Below are positions 1-7,966 of a DNA stretch of 28,142 nt, in pieces. Within the stretch, counting starts at the first letter, position 1. The number at the start of each line of letters is the position of its first letter. The DNA comes from Waddliaceae bacterium (GTDB taxonomy: Bacteria; Chlamydiota; Chlamydiia; Chlamydiales; GCA-2709385). Position numbers and translations under genes: made by a program. Location of the stretch: the NCBI GenBank assembly GCA_002709385.1, contig PAQS01000046.1, forward strand, positions 1 through 28,142, read 5' to 3'. The notes under the pieces are model-generated. The model did not search any database and had not been told where the DNA came from. It was given only the letters and a program-made list of their open reading frames with translations.

Positions 1-8
1 GCTTGTCT

Positions 9-131
9 TCATATGTTATGTTGACGTTTAAGATTTTTTCGTCGTTTAGCAAGTAGCCGAATTTGCTCAATTTCTAGTAGAGTATCTTCAAATTTGTAAT
101 TTGTATACCTCTTGTCAGCTAAAAGAGTGGA
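9..131 (-). pseudogene. IS transposase fragment (DDE type), broken
   Basis: Read on the minus strand, positions 131 to 9 give about 40 codons resembling the later part of an IS4/IS5-like DDE transposase: LLADKRYTNYKFED, then a Leu/Ile/Glu stretch, then LLAKRRKNLKRQHN, then a stop. The 'ADK.YT.Y..ED' and 'RKN.KRQ' words are typical of these transposases. No start is present, an in-frame stop lies just upstream, and the catalytic remainder after KRQ is missing, so this is a dead remnant. It marks past IS activity at the left edge of the sugar locus. The family assignment is by eye. Confidence 0.6.
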
Positions 132-366
132 TTTTTAAGGTAGTAAACACGGTAAAGATCTTAATCACTCAATATCTGAACAAGAAGCAGAAGTATTTCA
201 GTAAATTATTTGACGCATTAAATTGATTGTCAAAGATTTTTATTCATATAAACTTGTGTGGCATCCCTGTAAAATCCCTCACAATATAAAAAAAATATTC
301 AAGAAATAAAAGCGCGTACTTGTGTAAAAAAAATTATTTATATATCCATGGGTGCAATAACTATAC
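132..366. other. AT-rich intergenic region without a gene
   Basis: No convincing coding sequence or RNA gene is visible. Only a short open stretch of about 20 codons (139-204, plus strand) interrupts frequent stops. The right part (280-350) is very A/T rich, including a TTATATATA stretch at 338-344 that could hold the promoter of the sugar operon, but no good -35 partner is evident. Confidence 0.5.
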
Positions 367-382
367 ATTGGAGATATAAACG

Positions 383-1927
383 GTGGTTCTAGCGGATACC
401 GAATCGTTTACTCGTGGAAAATTGGAATTAGATGCTTTAGCTCAGTGTTTGGAAGAACATAGAGAAAAAGGAGATCGAGTTGTCCATTGTCATGGAGTCT
501 TTGATCTTTTACACATCGGCCATATTCGCCACTTCGAAGAAGCAAAAAAAATGGGGGATATACTGGTTGTTACGGTAACACCAGACCAGTATGTCAATAA
601 AGGACCTAATCGACCTGCTTTTAACGAGCAGTTTCGTGCAGAGGCATTGCGTGCTTTGTCCTGTATTGATTACGTCTCAATAAATCGTTGGCCTAACGCT
701 GTCAATACCATTCGTTTATTGAAGCCTGATCTCTATGTAAAAGGTCCCGACTACCGTGATATGGATGAAGATATTACAGGAGGAATCCGCTTAGAAAAAG
801 AAGCTCTAGAAGAAGTAGGGGGAGAGCTTTCTTTTACAGAAGATGTCACTTTTAGCTCTTCGAGTCTTTTGAACCAAAACTTTCCCATCTATTCGCCTGA
901 AATGCACGATTTCCTTCAGGAGTTTAAGGAAAACCATTCTTTTGAAGAAATTGTTGGGTATCTTGATGAGATACGAGATCTTCGTGTCTTACTTGTAGGT
1001 GAGACGATTATTGACGACTATCACTACTGCCGTGCAATGGGGAAATCAGGGAAAGAACCTATCTTAGCCGTTTCTTTTGAGCGGCAAGAAACCTTTGCAG
1101 GAGGCATTCTAGCGGTAGGGAATTGCGTATCTGGTTTATCGGACCATGTAAATCTCTTGAGCTTTTTAGGTAACCGCGAATCTCATGAAGATTTCATTAG
1201 AGAACAAGTAGCAAAAGGGGTCAACGCGCAATTTTTACGTATGTCTGAAGGGCCAACTATCGTAAAACGTCGTTATGTAGAGTCCTACCCCTTCCAAAAA
1301 ATGTTCGAAGTCTACGTTATGGGTAGTGACGAAGGAGACCCACAAGATAGTACCGCTCTATGTAATCAGCTAGAAAAAATTCTTCCTGATTTTGACCTTG
1401 TTATTGTCGTAGATTATGGCCATGGAATGATGACTCCAGAGGTCGTAGAACTTTTATCGGACCAAGCTCCTTACTTAGCTGTAAATACGCAAATTAATGC
1501 AGGAAATCACGGTTTCAATACGATATCTAAATACAAACGTGCTGATTATATCTGTGTTTCAGAGCATGAATTACGAATGGATGTACGTACAAGACAAAGA
1601 GCACTGGAAGACATCATTCCAGAAACAGCACACCGCTTAAATGCCAAAGATATCCTAATAACAAGAGGAAAACTAGGTTCCTATTGTTACCGTGAAGATG
1701 AAGGCCTCTTTGATATACCCGCTTTCACAGCACAAGCTGTGGATCGTGTAGGAGCAGGTGATGCTGTTCTTGCTATTACAGGCTTGCTGGCTAAAAACCA
1801 GGTTCCTATAGATGCCTTGGGGCTTATTGGTAACGCTTATGGTTTACAGGCCGTTCAAAATGTTGGGCATCGGCAAACACCAGACCGTACCAATCTATTA
1901 AAATTTATCCAACATTGTATGAAGTAG
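383..1927 (+). CDS. Fused nucleotidyltransferase/PfkB sugar kinase (HldE-like, reversed domain order)
   Basis: Two enzymes in one chain of 514 residues. Residues ~30-165 are a cytidylyltransferase-fold domain with the HIGH nucleotide-binding motif at 44-47 inside GVFDLLHIGHIRH. Residues ~199-510 are a PfkB/ribokinase-type kinase, with VGAGDAV near the C-terminus and probable catalytic base Asp460. E. coli HldE, which makes ADP-heptose, carries the same two activities with the kinase first; here the order is inverted. With the GmhA-like gene next door, the likely role is activation of a heptose or related sugar phosphate to a nucleotide sugar in the cytoplasm. The sugar and the nucleotide are not known. 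The start is GTG, preceded by GGAG at 370-373. It is the first gene of the operon and ends 5 bases before the next gene. Confidence 0.88.
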   Translation: MVLADTESFTRGKLELDALAQCLEEHREKGDRVVHCHGVFDLLHIGHIRHFEEAKKMGDILVVTVTPDQYVNKGPNRPAFNEQFRAEALRALSCIDYVSINRWPNAVNTIRLLKPDLYVKGPDYRDMDEDITGGIRLEKEALEEVGGELSFTEDVTFSSSSLLNQNFPIYSPEMHDFLQEFKENHSFEEIVGYLDEIRDLRVLLVGETIIDDYHYCRAMGKSGKEPILAVSFERQETFAGGILAVGNCVSGLSDHVNLLSFLGNRESHEDFIREQVAKGVNAQFLRMSEGPTIVKRRYVESYPFQKMFEVYVMGSDEGDPQDSTALCNQLEKILPDFDLVIVVDYGHGMMTPEVVELLSDQAPYLAVNTQINAGNHGFNTISKYKRADYICVSEHELRMDVRTRQRALEDIIPETAHRLNAKDILITRGKLGSYCYREDEGLFDIPAFTAQAVDRVGAGDAVLAITGLLAKNQVPIDALGLIGNAYGLQAVQNVGHRQTPDRTNLLKFIQHCMK

Positions 1928-1932
1928 GAATT

Positions 1933-2556
1933 ATGAATAAAGATAAATTGACAGCTGCTTCATATTTTGATTGTTTATTTTCTTGCTTACAATCTTTAAA
2001 GATTACTGATTTTTGTCAGGAATCCATAACAATTGATGTGGCATTAAGACGAATACACCGCTTCTTTCAAAAAATAAAAGAAAGAAAAAGAAAAATTGCT
2101 TTAGTGGGAAACGGTGGAAGCTCTGCCATCGTATCTCATATGCAAAACGACCTATGCAAATGCCTCAAACTACGCTCAATGGTTTTTACCGAAACAGCGC
2201 TTCTTACAGCGTTTACCAATGATGACGGTTATGAAACAGCATTTGAACAACAAACAGAACTTTGGATAGATGAACAAGACTTATTAATAGCAGTAAGTAG
2301 TTCAGGAGCAAGTGAAAATATTTTACGAGCAGTAGCAGCAGCAAGAAAAGCACATGCCCATATCGTAACCTTTTCAGGGTTTCAAGAAGAAAATCCTTTA
2401 CGTAATTTGGGAGACCTCAATTTTTATATAGATTCATCATCTTACGGGATGGTTGAGCTATCTCACGCGATACTATGTCACATGATTACAGACATAGCAG
2501 CGGGGGACCAAGTGCTTATACAAGAACTGCTACAGCGACAAAAGGTAGAGAAATGA
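1933..2556 (+). CDS. SIS-domain phosphosugar isomerase (GmhA-like)
   Basis: A 207-residue SIS-domain protein similar in layout to sedoheptulose-7-phosphate isomerase GmhA. It shows GNGGSSA (60-66), SSSGASENI (122-130, phosphate-binding loop) and a C-terminal helix ELSHAILCHMITD whose His178 sits where GmhA has a catalytic His. The GmhA catalytic Glu region ('HFAEEL') reads HMQNDLC here, so the Glu may be replaced by Asp73; the reaction could differ from true GmhA. The ATG at 1933 is chosen over 1915 because AGGA (1925-1928) is correctly spaced and overlap with the upstream gene is avoided. Its pairing with the upstream kinase/nucleotidyltransferase argues for a heptose-type pathway. Confidence 0.82.
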   Translation: MNKDKLTAASYFDCLFSCLQSLKITDFCQESITIDVALRRIHRFFQKIKERKRKIALVGNGGSSAIVSHMQNDLCKCLKLRSMVFTETALLTAFTNDDGYETAFEQQTELWIDEQDLLIAVSSSGASENILRAVAAARKAHAHIVTFSGFQEENPLRNLGDLNFYIDSSSYGMVELSHAILCHMITDIAAGDQVLIQELLQRQKVEK

Positions 2557-3551
2557 CTGAAATTTCAACTGTATTGATTACTGGTGGGGCTGGCTATGTA
2601 GGGAGCTCACTAGTGCCAAAGCTCTTAAAGGAAGGGTACCACGTCAAAGTTTTAGATCTTTTTCTCTATGGCGAAGACCTTTTTGATGAGTTTCAAGATA
2701 ATCCTTATCTAACTCTCATCCAAGGTGATATTAGAGATCAGGAACTTTTACGCACCTCTCTTGCTGGCTGTGATGCAGTAATTCACCTAGCTTGTATTTC
2801 TAACGATCCAAGTTTTGAGTTGGATAAAGAACTAGGTAAATCCATTAACTTAGATGCTTTTGAGCCATTAGTGGACATTGCAAAAAGTTCAGGGGTTCGT
2901 CGTTTTATCTACGCAAGCTCAAGCAGCGTATACGGAATCAAAAAAGAAAAAAATGTTACAGAAGAGTTAGAGCTAGAGCCTTTAACAGATTATTCTTTGT
3001 ATAAGGCTCAGTGTGAAGAAATCCTCTTGAAAAAAAGAGAAGAAGGATTCGTTACTCTCGTTATTCGCCCTGCAACAGTATGTGGTTACGCCCCACGCCT
3101 ACGCTTAGATGTCTGTGTAAATATTCTTACTTGCCATGCTTACCACACAGGGAAAATGAAGGTGTTTGGGGGAGAGCAATTACGCCCTAATCTTCATATT
3201 GAAGATATGACAGAGCTTTATCTTCAATCTCTCCGTTGGCCAGATGGAAAAATCGACGGCAAAGTGTTTAATGTGGGTTATGAAAATTATTCAGTAAGAA
3301 ATATCGGTCACATTGTGGAATCTGCTGTAGGGCAGCATGTAGAAACAGTAGTTACTCCGAGTGATGATTTACGATCGTACCATATTTCCTCAGAAAAGAT
3401 TCGCGAAGAATTAGGCTTTGAACCACGGCACAGTATAGAAGATGCTGTAGAGGGACTTATTGAAGCATTTAAATCAGGGAAAGTGCCTGAGGCAATGGAC
3501 AATAAGCGTTACTACAATATCAAAATGATGCAGGCAGTTCATTTAAAATAG
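2553..3551 (+). CDS. NAD-dependent sugar epimerase/dehydratase (extended SDR)
   Basis: A 332-residue extended short-chain dehydrogenase. The N-terminal Rossmann fold carries GGAGYVG (11-17), followed by a conserved GDIRD (58-62), ASSSSVYG (121-128) and the catalytic Tyr147-xxx-Lys151. Such enzymes epimerise or dehydrate nucleotide sugars in the cytoplasm; the substrate cannot be read. The chosen ATG at 2553 overlaps the upstream stop codon as ATGA and follows AGGTAGAG, so translation is probably coupled. A longer reading from 2475 would overlap the isomerase gene and lacks family similarity. Confidence 0.88.
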   Translation: MTEISTVLITGGAGYVGSSLVPKLLKEGYHVKVLDLFLYGEDLFDEFQDNPYLTLIQGDIRDQELLRTSLAGCDAVIHLACISNDPSFELDKELGKSINLDAFEPLVDIAKSSGVRRFIYASSSSVYGIKKEKNVTEELELEPLTDYSLYKAQCEEILLKKREEGFVTLVIRPATVCGYAPRLRLDVCVNILTCHAYHTGKMKVFGGEQLRPNLHIEDMTELYLQSLRWPDGKIDGKVFNVGYENYSVRNIGHIVESAVGQHVETVVTPSDDLRSYHISSEKIREELGFEPRHSIEDAVEGLIEAFKSGKVPEAMDNKRYYNIKMMQAVHLK

Positions 3552-3559
3552 GCTTTTGG

Positions 3560-4555
3560 GTGAGCGTAAAATTCCAAAAACAAGAAGCAAAAAAGCATGA
3601 ACGTAAGCGTGTTCTTTATGATATGCTTCGTCAATCTCTTCGTATTCGTTTGGTAGAAGAAGCTCTCGCTTCTCGTTATTCTAAGCAAGAAATGCGTTGT
3701 CCTATGCACTTGAGTATCGGGCAGGAAGCTACGGCAGTAGGAGTCATGCAAGGGCTCCTAGAGCAAGACCAGGTCTTTAGTACACATCGAGCTCATGCTC
3801 ACTATTTAGCTCGAGGCGGCAATCTCAAGAGAATGGTAGCAGAAATCTTTGGTAAAAAGACAGGGTGTGCAGGAGGGCGAGGTGGCTCTATGCACCTTAG
3901 CGATTGCTCAGTGGGTTTTCTGGCATCAACTCCCATCGTGGGAGGAAGTTTACCTCTGGCTGTAGGCACAGCGTTGGCTGCGCAAATGGACAAAAAAGAC
4001 CAGGCAACTTGTGTTTTTTTTGGAGAGGCTTGTACCGAAGAAGGAGTCTTTGCAGAGTCTCTAAACTTTGCAGCACTAAAAAAACTTCCTGTACTTTTTG
4101 TCTGCGAAAATAATCTCTATTCAGTCTATTCACCTCTATCAGTAAGACAAAGCAAAAGCCGTAGTCGTATCAAAATAGCAGATGCACACGGAGTCACAAG
4201 TCGCCGTGGAGATGGAAATGATCTAGAAGCATTATGGGATCTATCTGTGTGGGCTAGGGGAGAGCTTTCTGAAGGACGAGGGCCTGTCTATTTAGATTTA
4301 GATACTTACCGATGGCGTGAGCATTGCGGTCCAAATTACGACAACCATCTCCCTTACCGGACAGAAGAAGAATATCTACACTGGAAATCGCTATGCGGTA
4401 TTCAAAGAGCAAAACAGTACCTGCGAATAAATGACGAAACATGGGAATCATGGAAAAAAGAATTAGAAAAAGAAATGCATGAAGCATTTCTTTTTGCAGA
4501 ACAAAGTGCATACCCAGAAAGAGATACTGTTAATCGATATGTCTATGCAGAATAA
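3560..4555 (+). CDS. Thiamine-diphosphate-dependent dehydrogenase E1 component, alpha subunit-like
   Basis: A 331-residue protein of the pyruvate/acetoin dehydrogenase E1-alpha family. It has STHRAHAHYLARGG (74-87), GCAGGRGGSMHL (102-113) and the TPP-binding stretch starting FFGEA (153-157) and ending CENN (182-185). The usual GDG of the ThDP motif is GEA here, a conservative Asp-to-Glu change at the Mg2+ ligand position. The matching beta subunit is not adjacent but at 12725-13786. No E2 or E3 gene is in the window, so classical 2-oxoacid oxidation is doubtful. Inference: the pair performs a TPP-dependent C-C bond step in sugar synthesis. The start is GTG at 3560; the upstream Shine-Dalgarno is weak, and a Met at codon 22 (3623) is an alternative start. 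Confidence 0.85.
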   Translation: MSVKFQKQEAKKHERKRVLYDMLRQSLRIRLVEEALASRYSKQEMRCPMHLSIGQEATAVGVMQGLLEQDQVFSTHRAHAHYLARGGNLKRMVAEIFGKKTGCAGGRGGSMHLSDCSVGFLASTPIVGGSLPLAVGTALAAQMDKKDQATCVFFGEACTEEGVFAESLNFAALKKLPVLFVCENNLYSVYSPLSVRQSKSRSRIKIADAHGVTSRRGDGNDLEALWDLSVWARGELSEGRGPVYLDLDTYRWREHCGPNYDNHLPYRTEEEYLHWKSLCGIQRAKQYLRINDETWESWKKELEKEMHEAFLFAEQSAYPERDTVNRYVYAE

Positions 4556-5543
4556 AGAACGAGTATTAGTAATAGGAAGCAACAGTTTTTCTGGAGGAGA
4601 CTTTGTACAGCTTCTCTTAGAAAGCGGACGTTTTCAGGTCTACGGAGTAAGTCGTTCTCCAGAGAAAGGTGCTTGCTTTCTTGAGTATCGCACAAACGAA
4701 GAAAGCTCCGTTGCCTACCAGCAAATCAATCTGAATCAACAAATGGATGACTTGATGAGAATCGTTGACGATTTTCGTCCTGATTACCTCGTCAATTTTG
4801 CTGCACAAGGAGAAGTAGGCTCCAGTTGGGTTTGGCCCACACATTGGTTCCAAACAAATGCCGTCGCGATCACCGAACTCGCACAACGATTAAAAGAAAA
4901 AAAATTTATCAGACGATATCTTCACGTAAGTACTCCAGAAGTATATGGAACCTGCCGTGGTGTTGTTCGTGAAGATGCTCCTTTAAACCCTAGCACACCT
5001 TATGCAGCTTCCAAAGCCGCTGGGGATTTGTCTTTAATGACATTTTTTAAAAGTTTTGCTTTTCCTGTAGTTTTTGTACGAGCTACCAATGTTTATGGTC
5101 CGAGGCAGCAACTCTATCGCATCATTCCCCGAACGATGATTAGTATTTTGAAGGGGGAAAAACTCCCTTTGCATGGCGGAGGAAAGGCTCTTAAGTCTTA
5201 TATCCATATTCGCGATGTCTCAAGAGGGGAGCTGATGATTATGGAGAAAGGACGTCCTGGTGAAGTCTATCACCTCTCTCCAAGTAAGGCCATTTCTATT
5301 CGAGATTTGGTGGCACAGATCTGTGAGAATTTTCAGGTAAATTTTGAAGATTTAGTGGAAATGACCGATGAGAGATTAGGACAAGACCCTTCATACGTCA
5401 TTGATTCCACAAAAGCACGACAAGAATTTTCATGGGAACCACAAATTTCTTTTGAAGAAGGTCTATTAGATGTGCAGAAGTGGATAGAAACATACTGGGA
5501 AGAAATTCGCTCTTTACCTGTAGAGTATCAACATCAAATTTAG
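4539..5543 (+). CDS. NDP-sugar 4,6-dehydratase-like SDR enzyme
   Basis: About 334 residues. It is an extended SDR resembling dTDP-glucose and GDP-mannose 4,6-dehydratases. The cofactor loop is VIGSNSFSG (11-19), a GxxxxxG variant of GxxGxxG. The active-site stretch is VSTPEVYGT (130-138), where dehydratases of the RmlB type have T-D-E; the Glu is kept and the Asp is Pro. The Tyr155-xxx-Lys159 pair lies in YAASKAA. FVRATNVYGPRQ and the later SYIHIRDVSRG are also family-typical. The start is ATG 4539 or 4545, overlapping the upstream E1-alpha gene by 17 or 11 bases; a reading from 4479 would overlap too far. The likely product is a 4-keto-6-deoxy sugar nucleotide feeding the aminotransferases of the second operon, but the Pro substitution leaves activity open. 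Confidence 0.82.
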   Translation: MSMQNKERVLVIGSNSFSGGDFVQLLLESGRFQVYGVSRSPEKGACFLEYRTNEESSVAYQQINLNQQMDDLMRIVDDFRPDYLVNFAAQGEVGSSWVWPTHWFQTNAVAITELAQRLKEKKFIRRYLHVSTPEVYGTCRGVVREDAPLNPSTPYAASKAAGDLSLMTFFKSFAFPVVFVRATNVYGPRQQLYRIIPRTMISILKGEKLPLHGGGKALKSYIHIRDVSRGELMIMEKGRPGEVYHLSPSKAISIRDLVAQICENFQVNFEDLVEMTDERLGQDPSYVIDSTKARQEFSWEPQISFEEGLLDVQKWIETYWEEIRSLPVEYQHQI

Positions 5544-5553
5544 GATGCGTTCT

Positions 5554-6210
5554 ATGTCCGAAATCAACCTTCTTGAAGAAATGCCTTACACGAAACGTAA
5601 TTACGACGCTCGTGAGGCTGAAAAAACACCAGAAATTGTAGCCATTGCTAAGAAGTTTGGAGAAGAGTTCTTTGATGGTGAGAGAAAGTATGGGTATGGA
5701 GGGTATCGCTACGATGGTAGATGGAAGCCCGTTGTTCGTAAATTATGCGAACACTACAAGCTTCCTTCTGATGCCAGAATTTTAGATGTTGGTTGTGGAA
5801 AGGGGTTTATGCTCCATGATTTCAAAGAGTATATGCCTGATTGTGAGGTGGCAGGAGTAGATGTGAGTCAATACGCCATCCACCACGCAATGGAGTCTGT
5901 ACAGCCTTTTTTACTCAATACAAGTGCCGAATCACTTCCTTATGCCGATAATAGTTTTGATCTCGTTATCAGCATCAATACAATCCATAATTTACCGGTA
6001 GAACGACTCAAAGTAGCCTTGAAAGAAATTCAGCGTGTCTCCAAAGGGCATAGTTTTGTTACCTTGGATGCTTGGCGAAACGAAAAGGAAAAAGAGAACT
6101 TGTATAAATGGGTACTCACAGCTGAAACAATGATGGCCGTTGAAGATTGGGAGACTCTATTCCGTGAAGTAGGGTATACAGGAGACTATTGGTGGTTTAT
6201 TGCAAATTAA
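5554..6210 (+). CDS. SAM-dependent class I methyltransferase
   Basis: A 218-residue Methyltransf_11-type protein. Motif I is LDVGCGKGF (77-85), followed by an acidic end of strand 2 in VAGVDVS, then a post-motif SFDLVISINTIHNLP. It probably methylates a sugar or a sugar precursor, judged only from its place as last gene of the operon. The start at 5554 is chosen over the ATG at 5545 because AGGA at 5542-5545 is spaced 8 bases before it. No clear terminator follows; a minus-strand ORF ends 5 bases downstream. Confidence 0.85.
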   Translation: MSEINLLEEMPYTKRNYDAREAEKTPEIVAIAKKFGEEFFDGERKYGYGGYRYDGRWKPVVRKLCEHYKLPSDARILDVGCGKGFMLHDFKEYMPDCEVAGVDVSQYAIHHAMESVQPFLLNTSAESLPYADNSFDLVISINTIHNLPVERLKVALKEIQRVSKGHSFVTLDAWRNEKEKENLYKWVLTAETMMAVEDWETLFREVGYTGDYWWFIAN

Positions 6211-6214
6211 CCAC

Positions 6215-6409
6215 TTAAGCCTCTTGTATCGTCCCTTCCTTAGGAATAATATCTTCTGTAGAAGGGCTTGTTTGATCGATAGAGCTAATAGGTTCTGAAT
6301 TTGGGATTTTAATGATATAAATTGCAGGTTCAGAACTCATATCAAGTGTTCCAAACTGAATCAAGCCATCAGCTGCAGTGTAAATAATTTGTTCGTAGTC
6401 AGGATACAT
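6215..6409 (-). CDS. Small acidic hypothetical protein
   Basis: A 64-residue reading frame in the gap between the convergent sugar operon and the OTU protease gene. The first half (MYPDYEQIIYTAADG, then alternating hydrophobic/polar residues) looks like folded protein; the tail is Ser/Thr/Glu-rich. No family is recognised. There is no strong Shine-Dalgarno. It could be a real small protein, a remnant, or chance. Confidence 0.35.
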   Translation of the reverse strand: MYPDYEQIIYTAADGLIQFGTLDMSSEPAIYIIKIPNSEPISSIDQTSPSTEDIIPKEGTIQEA

Positions 6410-6481
6410 AATCTTACTCGTGTTCTTTTTTGTGCATCATATTAACGGACAAAGATTAAGTACGCATGAAGATCATGTAAT

Positions 6482-7813
6482 TTATTTCCTAGGTACCAGA
6501 GCGTCAAAATGCCCTTTTGGGTGATAGATTACAGGACGGTGGTCATTCGCAGGCATAGGGCCATCGGGCAGGAGACTCACTCCTTTGTTAGTGCCGTCTC
6601 TTTCGTATTGTTGGTATAGATACATTGCTCCTTGAGTTTCTCGGCTACATTGAACATAAATAGGGCAAATATGCTCACTAATAGCAAGTTGTGGATAAAT
6701 CATCGTTTCTACACCTGGTGTTCCTTGGACTTCACAAAATAGTTCCCAAGCTTTATTTGGATTGCTATTCCAAAGAGCCCACTGCATATCCGCTTGGGCA
6801 TCGTCCTCTGTATTACCCAGTTCACAGTTTGGAAAGGATTCTTTTATTTTCTGTGCTTTCCTAACCATTTGCAGAGCCATATCTGCGTATACTCCTCCTG
6901 CTGCTAATGAAGCTTGTACAGATCGATAATTAGCAGGTACGGTCTTTCGCATCTTTAAAGATGTATATAAGCGTAAAAAGAAAGTAATCTTATTTAGATT
7001 ATTTGAATTTTCACGGATCAAACGAGTGACTGTTTCTGTAGAAGGGTTTTCAGCTAAGTCAGCTAAGACTGAAATCATAAACGTTCTAGAGCGCAGAATA
7101 AATTCTGGATTTTTTCTGGGGTCATATGGTGAGTTGTTATAGTCATTTAAAGAATCTACGTAGTCATTAAAATCCTTGTCATCTAAGAATTTTGCTATTG
7201 TTTTGTCAATGGCAGTATTTTCTTGGTTTTCGTTAGCTACCCACACTAAATGGTGTAACCACGACCCCAAAAAGGCATAGTAAAAACAGTTACCACCACC
7301 TAAACAATTTAAGTATAAATAATCTTCGTTCAAAGGTTTATGTTCATTCGATACTAAGGGACCTATCCTGTCATTTACTATCTTGTTTATATCGTAATGG
7401 GAAACTGAAAAATTTTCAGGATTGTATTCTGAAGGGAGTTTATAATCAGAGATTAGTGGAGGTTTATCTTCTGAGACGGGGTCTTGATCAGATTCGTCTT
7501 TAAATTCATTTTTTTTATTAGAATTATCTACACCATTGATTCTATCTTGTGCGAGCCCATCTACTTTACCAGGCACTCCTTCTTTCTCCAAACAGTTCAA
7601 AGAAGATATTTTACGATTGTGTGCAAGATAGTAGAAACCAACTAACGACAAGCCCAAGGTAAAAGGAGTTAAAATAATAGCAAAAGCAAAAGCTGTACCC
7701 ATGCCTTTAAGGTGAGTTTCCGTATCAACCCTTTCTCCTTTCAGATGATTAGGATCCGCTGGGTGGCTAAAAGGGTGAGAGATATGATCAAATAGATCAA
7801 TATTATGTGGCAT
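6482..7813 (-). CDS. Membrane-anchored otubain-like (OTU, peptidase C65) cysteine protease, probable effector
   Basis: 443 residues. Residues ~39-64 form one hydrophobic segment (AFAFAIILTPFTLGLSLVGF), followed by an acidic disordered linker to ~160 and then a C-terminal catalytic domain. That domain matches human otubain features: GGGNCFYYAFLGSW (172-185) with Cys176, the FFLRLYTS stretch (278-285), ELFCEVQG (357-364), and VIYHPKGHFDALV (428-440) with His435 and Asp437. OTU proteases remove ubiquitin from host proteins, and chlamydiae are known to use OTU deubiquitinases. One departure: the Asp of the DGNC box is Gly here. A Shine-Dalgarno-like AAGGTGAT precedes the ATG. The gene is transcribed alone, opposite to both flanking sugar operons. 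Secretion and ubiquitin specificity are inference. Confidence 0.75.
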   Translation of the reverse strand: MPHNIDLFDHISHPFSHPADPNHLKGERVDTETHLKGMGTAFAFAIILTPFTLGLSLVGFYYLAHNRKISSLNCLEKEGVPGKVDGLAQDRINGVDNSNKKNEFKDESDQDPVSEDKPPLISDYKLPSEYNPENFSVSHYDINKIVNDRIGPLVSNEHKPLNEDYLYLNCLGGGNCFYYAFLGSWLHHLVWVANENQENTAIDKTIAKFLDDKDFNDYVDSLNDYNNSPYDPRKNPEFILRSRTFMISVLADLAENPSTETVTRLIRENSNNLNKITFFLRLYTSLKMRKTVPANYRSVQASLAAGGVYADMALQMVRKAQKIKESFPNCELGNTEDDAQADMQWALWNSNPNKAWELFCEVQGTPGVETMIYPQLAISEHICPIYVQCSRETQGAMYLYQQYERDGTNKGVSLLPDGPMPANDHRPVIYHPKGHFDALVPRK

Positions 7814-7897
7814 AGTTAATCACCTTGGGTCTATTTATTAATATTATAATATTTATGTAATTTAATTTATCAATTTTACATTTTCTTAATATTTAAC

Positions 7898-7926
7898 TTT
7901 ACTGACTTATCTAGCTTTGTTATATT
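7898..7926 (+). promoter_or_regulatory. Candidate sigma-70-type promoter of mnmA
   Basis: TTTACT (7898-7903), a 17-base spacer, then TATATT (7921-7926), about 40 bases upstream of the mnmA ATG, in the AT-rich gap between the divergent protease gene and mnmA. Read by eye. Confidence 0.5.
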
Positions 7927-7966
7927 TTTTTATTTTCTGTTTAAATACGTTTCCAGGGCTCTTGCT

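Noticed and set aside
139-204. Short plus-strand frame (GSKHGKDLNHSISEQEAEVF)
   Set aside because: Only ~21 codons between stops, with no start or ribosome site.
2475-2552. Upstream extension of the epimerase gene (26 extra residues)
   Set aside because: It lies inside the SIS isomerase gene, has no family match, and a good Shine-Dalgarno precedes the ATG at 2553.
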